Assembly: GCA_002914805.1 (NCBI GenBank)
Contig: JXTB01000028.1
Coordinates: 206,576 to 270,575, forward strand
Source: Parasponia andersonii
Taxonomy: Eukaryota > Streptophyta > Magnoliopsida > Rosales > Cannabaceae
DNA: 64,000 nucleotides
Reading direction: 5' to 3'
Part shown: piece after piece, positions 59,101-64,000 of the stretch
Numbering within the stretch: position 1 is the first letter of the stretch
How the letters are laid out: the number at the start of each line of letters is the position of its first letter
Made by a program: the position numbers and the translations under genes
The notes under the pieces: generated by a model
Databases searched by the model: none
What the model was told of the DNA's origin: nothing
Seen by the model: the letters and a program-made list of their open reading frames with translations, nothing else

Positions 59101-62017
59101 GGCTTGCAAACCCGGTTTTGGTGAAAAAACCTAATGGGAAGTGGAGGACCTGTATTGATTTCACCGATCTCAACAAAGCATGTCCTAAAGAGAGCTTCCC
59201 TCTTCCGAGAATCGATCAGCTTGTAGATGCGACATCGGGGCATGAACTTTTAAGTTTCATGGATGCCTATTCAGGATATAACCAAATCCCTATGTACGAG
59301 CTAGATGAGGAACATACCTCGTTCATCACTGATCGAGGGTTATACTGCTATAAAAAGATGCCCTTCGGACTCATCAATGCGGGAGCAACCTACCAACGTC
59401 TTGTCAATATGATGTTTGCAAAGCAAATTGGCAAGACAATGGAGGTATACATCGATGACATACTAGTCAAATCGGAGAAAGCCGAAGATCACATCAAGCA
59501 CCTAGATGAGATGTTCAAAATCCTCCGGAAATACCAAATGAAGCTAAATCCCCAGAAGTGTGCATTCGTAGTAGGATCTGGAAAATTTCTGGGTTTTATG
59601 GTCAATCAGCGAGGAATCGAAGCAAATCCTCAGAAGATACAAGCGTTGATTGATATGCAATCTCATCGTAAACCCAAGGATGTGCAAAGCCTAGCAGGAA
59701 GAGTAGCTGCTCTGAGTCGGTTTATATCCAGATCAACCGATAAATGCCAACCTTTCGTTGAGGTGTTAAAGGGATCAAAAAGGTTCGAGTAGACGGAGAA
59801 ATGCGAGCAGGCGTTCCAAGAATTGAAAAAACACTTAGGTTCTCCTCCACTCTTGTCGAAGCCAAATCCGGGAGAAGAATTATGCCTATATCTCACTGTT
59901 TCTAAGTATGAAATGAGTGCTGCATTAATTCGCAAGGAGGCAAATATTCAGCGACCTGTGTATTATGTAAGTAAAAGATTACTTGATGCTGAAACCAGAT
60001 ATCCAGAGATGGAAAAATTGGCGCTGGCACTTGTCATTGCATCAAGAAAGCTTCGACCTTACTTCCATGCTCACTCTATCCGGGTTTTCACGAATTTCCC
60101 GCTGAAACAGGTCTCACAGAATCCTGAGGCGTCAGGACGGCTGCTTAAGTGGGCTGTTGAATTGAGTCAATTTGACATCAATTTTCAACCTCGCACTGCT
60201 ATAAAGGGTCAGGCTCTCGCAGATTTTATCGCAGAATTTACATACGACGTCAATCTTCCCACGGGAGTACTCGAGAAACCCGCCTCAGATACATCAAAGT
60301 TGTGGAAGCTTTAAGTTGACGGGTCATCAAATGAAAATAGAGCAGGTGCGGGTATAGTTTTAATCAGTCTTGAAGGGCACAACATTCATTATGCGCTTCG
60401 CTTCAAATTCCTAGCGTCGAATAATGAGGCCGAATACGAAGCACTGATAGCTGGGCTAAAGCTCGCACAGGAAATGAAGGCCGAGATAATTGAAGTGTAT
60501 AGCGACTCCCAACTGGTCGTATGTCAAGTTAAGGGCGATTATCAAGTGAGAGGAGAGAGAATGATGGCCTATTTGGAGAAGGTGCGGCAGTTGTTCTTAA
60601 CGTTCGACACTTATAACATTCAGCTTCTTCTTCGTATTAAAAATACTCGGGCAGATGCGCTTGCTAAGCTCGCTTCGACGAAAGATGCAGAATTGCTGAA
60701 GGTAGTTCCCATTGAATTTCTTCTATCACCAAGCATCGAGGTCGAACCCCAAGTAATTATGCCAGTTGATGAAGAACCATCGTGGATGGATCCCATAATG
60801 TGATATATACAAAATGGCGATCTCCCTGAGAATAAGGACGATGCAAGGCAGCTTCGCATAAGAGCAGCTCACTATGTCATCCAGGATGGTAAGCTTTATC
60901 GAAGGAGTTTCAGCTCGCCATTATTATTGTGCGTCAATGATGAAAAAGCACGCTATATTATGAGGGAAATTCACGAAGGAATATGTGGAAATCATTTTGG
61001 GGGGCAAGTGCTTGCAAACAAGATTCTTCGACAAGGGTACTTTTGGCCAACTATGAAGAAGGATACATTGGAATTTTCTAGGAGATGTGACAAATGTCAA
61101 TGGTTTGCGACCATTCCTAGAAAACCACATGTTCCTTTAACTTCAATGACTAGTCCATGGCCATTTGCTGTATGGGGAATTGATATTATCGGGATGCTTC
61201 CATTAGCACGAGGTGGTTTGAAGTATGCGGTGGTCGCAGTCGATTATTTTACAAAATGGACAGAAGCCGAGGCCTTGAGCACCATCTCTGCAAAGAAGAT
61301 GATAGATTTTGTTTACAAATCTATAATCTGTCGTTATGGTAAACCACATACCATAATTTCTGATAATGGAAAGCAATTTGACTGTGACGAGTTCCGTGAC
61401 TTCTGTAATAACTTGGGCATCAAAAAGAGTTTCTCTGCTGTTGTTCATCCACAAGCCAATGGGCAGGTCGAAGCGATAAATAAAATACTCAAGCAGAATA
61501 TAAAGACAAAACTGGAGGAGCATAAAGGAGCTTGGCCAGAGGTACTTCCAGAAGTTTTATGGGCTTATCGTACCACACAACGAACCACTACTAGAGAGAG
61601 TCCATTCTCTTTGGCTTATGGATATGAGGTGATGATCCCTGTTGAAATTGGTGCGGGCTCCCTGCGGCAATCTGTTTATGAGCAAATCAGAATGATGTAT
61701 TACTGAGAATTGATCTCGATCTTTTAGAAGAACGGCGTGAACAATCTCAGCTTTGAATTGCATCATATCAACGACGCACTGCTCGTTATTATAACTCCAA
61801 AGTTAAAGATAGACATTTTGAAGTTGGAGATCTTGTCCTTCGACGAGTTCTACCTAATAATAAAGAACATGATACTGGTGTATTTGGGCCTTCTTGGGAA
61901 GGACTTTATGTTATTGATAACGTTATTCGACCTGGGACGTATAATCTAGCTCGCATCGGTGGACAAAAGATCGAGTATGCCTGGAATGCAGAACAACTTT
62001 GTCGTTATTATCAATAA
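56107..62017 (+). pseudogene. gag-pol of gypsy element 2 (broken, few breaks)
   Basis: Gag (56107-57872): coiled N-terminal part, the EETLRSYLNRFTSELAKVNN core and a zinc-knuckle-like FCRYHNDIGHDTNNC. Protease (about 58041-58600): VLVDNGSAVDIL. RT (about 58930-59790): KPNGKWRTCIDFTDLNKAC, MPFGLINAGATYQR and the YIDDILVKS catalytic motif. RNase H is at about 59823-60310. Second plant-type RNase H (about 60310-60800): [11 protein letters not shown]. Integrase (about 60930-61980): RRCDKCQWFA and GIDIIGMLP...FTKWTEAEAL with ISDNGKQFDCDEF. Near-complete, with about eight interruptions. Confidence 0.88.
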
Positions 62018-62687
62018 ATCTTCATGTAATCTTCAACAGCCTACTGTATCTTCTTCATTAATATTCGTCAATAATACTTCTTCGGCTATTACTTCAACTC
62101 ATTTCCGATCTTCTTTTATAGTTTTATGGCGGTTTTTGGACACCATAAAACTCGGGGGGCAGTAGGATCAGAATGTTATCTCCTACTGATTTCCTAAGGG
62201 ACTATGCAAATGTCCATTTAGAGGAGACAGGGGTTTTAGATCGTCGAAGTATCTGAATCTCTTAAAATCCTAGGATTTTCTCCTCGCTTCATGCCTCAGC
62301 ATATCGTATTACGCAATTTTCCTCCTCGAACAGAAAAGTAACTAAGCAAAACGTTCATTGTTCAAAGTGATATATTGCTATGTTTTATTTTGACATGGAA
62401 CTTTTGAAATACAGTTAGAGTTTGCATCACTCGTATTGACTGTTTTCTTAAGCGACCTAACCTATCCTAACGCTTAAAATTCGTTTTAAGTTAGTCGGAT
62501 TTAAATCGCTAAAAGCGTACTGATCAATCACCTGTGATTGAATACTTAGTTAAAATTACTGTTGTGTTTTCATTATTTTGCAGGAGCATATAAGGAAAAA
62601 TAATATTTATTAAAAGAAAGTCATCCGTACATGCACAGAAAAGAAGGGGGACAAAGCCCGCATTGTTCTAAAGAAAAAAGAAAGGAG
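62018..62687 (+). other. 3' untranslated region of gypsy element 2
   Basis: Non-coding stretch between the end of pol and the antisense ORF, alignable piecewise with 47640-48060 of element 1 (shared TCAGAATGTTATCTCCTACT, ACGTTCATTGTTC and TTTTAGATCGTCGAA). Lacks the minisatellite and the LTR-like insertion of element 1. Confidence 0.7.
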
Positions 62688-64000
62688 TTATGTAGAAGGG
62701 CTCGTGCCGCCATCCCCAATCTTGGTGGTATCCTCTCTCCAGCTTTGCACGAGTTTGACCACGTCCTCGCCAAGGATGGAGAAGTCAAAATCCGGATGCT
62801 CGCAGAAAATGTTGAAAATGATAGTCGACGAGGCGATATCACTAGCTTTATCTTCGAGTTCTTTGACTTCAGTCGCCTTGAACTCCTCGATAGCTTTATG
62901 AACCACCTCGGTGGTCGCTTCCCTCATATGATCCGGATGCTCAGAAATGACCTTCTCGAGCTCCTTGACTTTCTCCTCGAGATTCTCCTTGGCGAGTCTC
63001 TCCTTGGCCAGGTCCTCGAGCATTTGCTGCTTCTCCAAGTTGAAGGCCATTCTCTCCTCCTCCCAAGCCTTTTCCGAGTTCTCGAACGCTTGTGTTATCT
63101 CTTCAACTTTCTCAGCCTTCTCCAAGCATTCGAGAACCGGGTCGTGCATCAGGATAGCAGCAGCCGCAGTCTAAAAAAAAAAAAAGGTCTAATTGTTAAC
63201 ACCAGGAGAACACACTTGAGGAGAAGATAGAAAAGCTTATATTGGCCAGCATCCTCATCGCAGATCCAAAAGCGACCTTGGCAGAACATCGCTTCATCCG
63301 CTCCCAACCTTCCTCAGATGTGAAGCGATCAATAAAGGCTGCGCTCATACCAGCCTTCTCTGGTAATTGGTTGAGGAGTGCGAAGAGCTCTTCACCCTTA
63401 TCTGCCAAGGTCGGTTTCGAAGAAGTGGCAGCCTCGGTAGGGGGTTCAGGATGACTCGCTGGCTGAGGTTGTGGTGAAGGTGAGCTTGCTAGGAAGTCCT
63501 CGAAGGCAACTTTTCTCTTCTTCGAGCTGTCGACCTTCTCCTTCCCTTTTGATGGCGGGGTACTCTCGGGTGTTTTGGTTTTTGCCATGGACCCGAGAGT
63601 TGAAGGTGGTGCTCACAACCCGCTACCAATGACCATTTCTGTATAGATATGTAAGTGAGCGAGGAAATATAGTATAAGGGTAATTAGAATGAACGTATAA
63701 TTACCTTCTTCTTGTGGAGCTGGTTGAGGAGCTGGTGGTGATACTGTCTCTAGAGATGAAGGTTCTGAGCGTGGAGGGGTGGCTGGTACTTTTCGTTTTC
63801 TAATTCTTGAAGACGAGGCACCTAAATCCGTCCTTTTCCTTGGCTTCTTCTTTGAGCTCGATGGCTTAGACGAGAGAACCAGGGGGTCTGGGAACGCGGC
63901 ACCCTTCGGAAGCAGACCGCAAGTGACCAGGTTATTCGAAGTACCTAGTACCTTCCAATTAAATTCCTCAATTGGAAGGTCGTTGATTTTATATACCCTT
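62688..64000 (-). pseudogene. Additional antisense ORF of gypsy element 2 (3' half, continues outside)
   Basis: Minus strand, opposite to its gag-pol. The last exon (63149-62688) is an open 150-codon coiled coil starting HDPVLECLEKAEKV and ending with IFCEHPDFDFSILGEDVVKL. Before it lies an exon (about 63588-63230) starting MAKTKTPESTPPSKGKEKVD, and a Ser/Lys-rich part continues to the window edge. It closely parallels the element 1 ORF. Known Tat-lineage feature; role unknown. The upstream Transposase_28-like part would lie beyond 64000. Confidence 0.65.

Larger units (their letters stand above)
55375..64000 (+). mobile_element. Ty3/gypsy element 2, Tat/Retand-like, cut by window end
   Basis: Plus-strand relative of element 1 from a different subfamily. 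5' LTR (55375-56045), primer site (from 56047), gag-pol with gag, protease, RT, RNase H, second RNase H and integrase (56107-62017), a 3' untranslated stretch (62018-62680) and the antisense coiled-coil ORF (from 62688 to beyond the window). The 3' LTR lies outside, so age cannot be judged from LTR pairs. Gag-pol is much better kept than in element 1, with about eight breaks. Confidence 0.88.

Noticed and set aside
1-64000. tRNA, rRNA or other structured RNA genes, and CRISPR arrays
   Set aside because: Only tRNA-like box motifs inside SINE-like repeats were seen; no cloverleaf, rRNA or spaced-repeat array. The tandem repeats found lack unique spacers.

Overview
This is a eudicot plant nuclear window: AT-rich, with intron-split genes, plant-specific protein families (GRAS, a chloroplast thioredoxin), abundant microsatellites and old plant transposons. 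One run of N at 46860-46897 and a single N at 6102 show it comes from a draft assembly.

Genes. Four host genes are recognisable and I could place their exon borders by reading frame and GT/AG sites. SBDS/SDO1 (60S ribosome maturation; minus; 940-3371) and SDN5 (DEDDh 3'-5' RNA exonuclease; plus; 3865-10241) diverge from a shared 493-bp interval. A PAT1-type GRAS regulator, SCL1, is a single coding exon on the minus strand (11736-13499) with a probable spliced 5' UTR. HCF164, the thylakoid thioredoxin-like protein needed for cytochrome b6f assembly, lies on the plus strand (34041-36081).

Dispersed transposons. Between the genes are an internally deleted hAT DNA transposon with an exact 8-bp target duplication (19288-21414), an old Ty1/copia retrotransposon with a 5-bp duplication (22979-27918), a Mutator-like MITE with a 9-bp duplication (29998-30411), a solo LTR with a 5-bp duplication (30906-31743), pieces of L1-type LINEs, SINE-like copies, and a duplicated AT-rich repeat block at 38.2-39.8 kb.

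Right third. From 42617 to the window end lie two head-to-head Ty3/gypsy elements of the Tat (Retand-like) type. Element 1 is on the minus strand and element 2 on the plus strand. Each carries gag, protease, RT, RNase H, a second plant (archaeal-type) RNase H and integrase. Each also has an additional coiled-coil ORF on the opposite strand between pol and the 3' LTR. The junction between them is odd. The LTR next to the primer-binding site of element 1 is a partial copy in the wrong orientation, joined exactly at its terminal TG. About 545 bp of unrelated DNA with a perfect 26-bp palindrome separates it from the 5' LTR of element 2. Element 2 runs off the end of the window.

The most interesting leads are the inverted-LTR junction, the antisense ORFs that stayed open with their own promoter-like upstream region, the SBDS-SDN5 divergent pair, and an 18-G tract where the pyrimidine tract of an SBDS intron should be.
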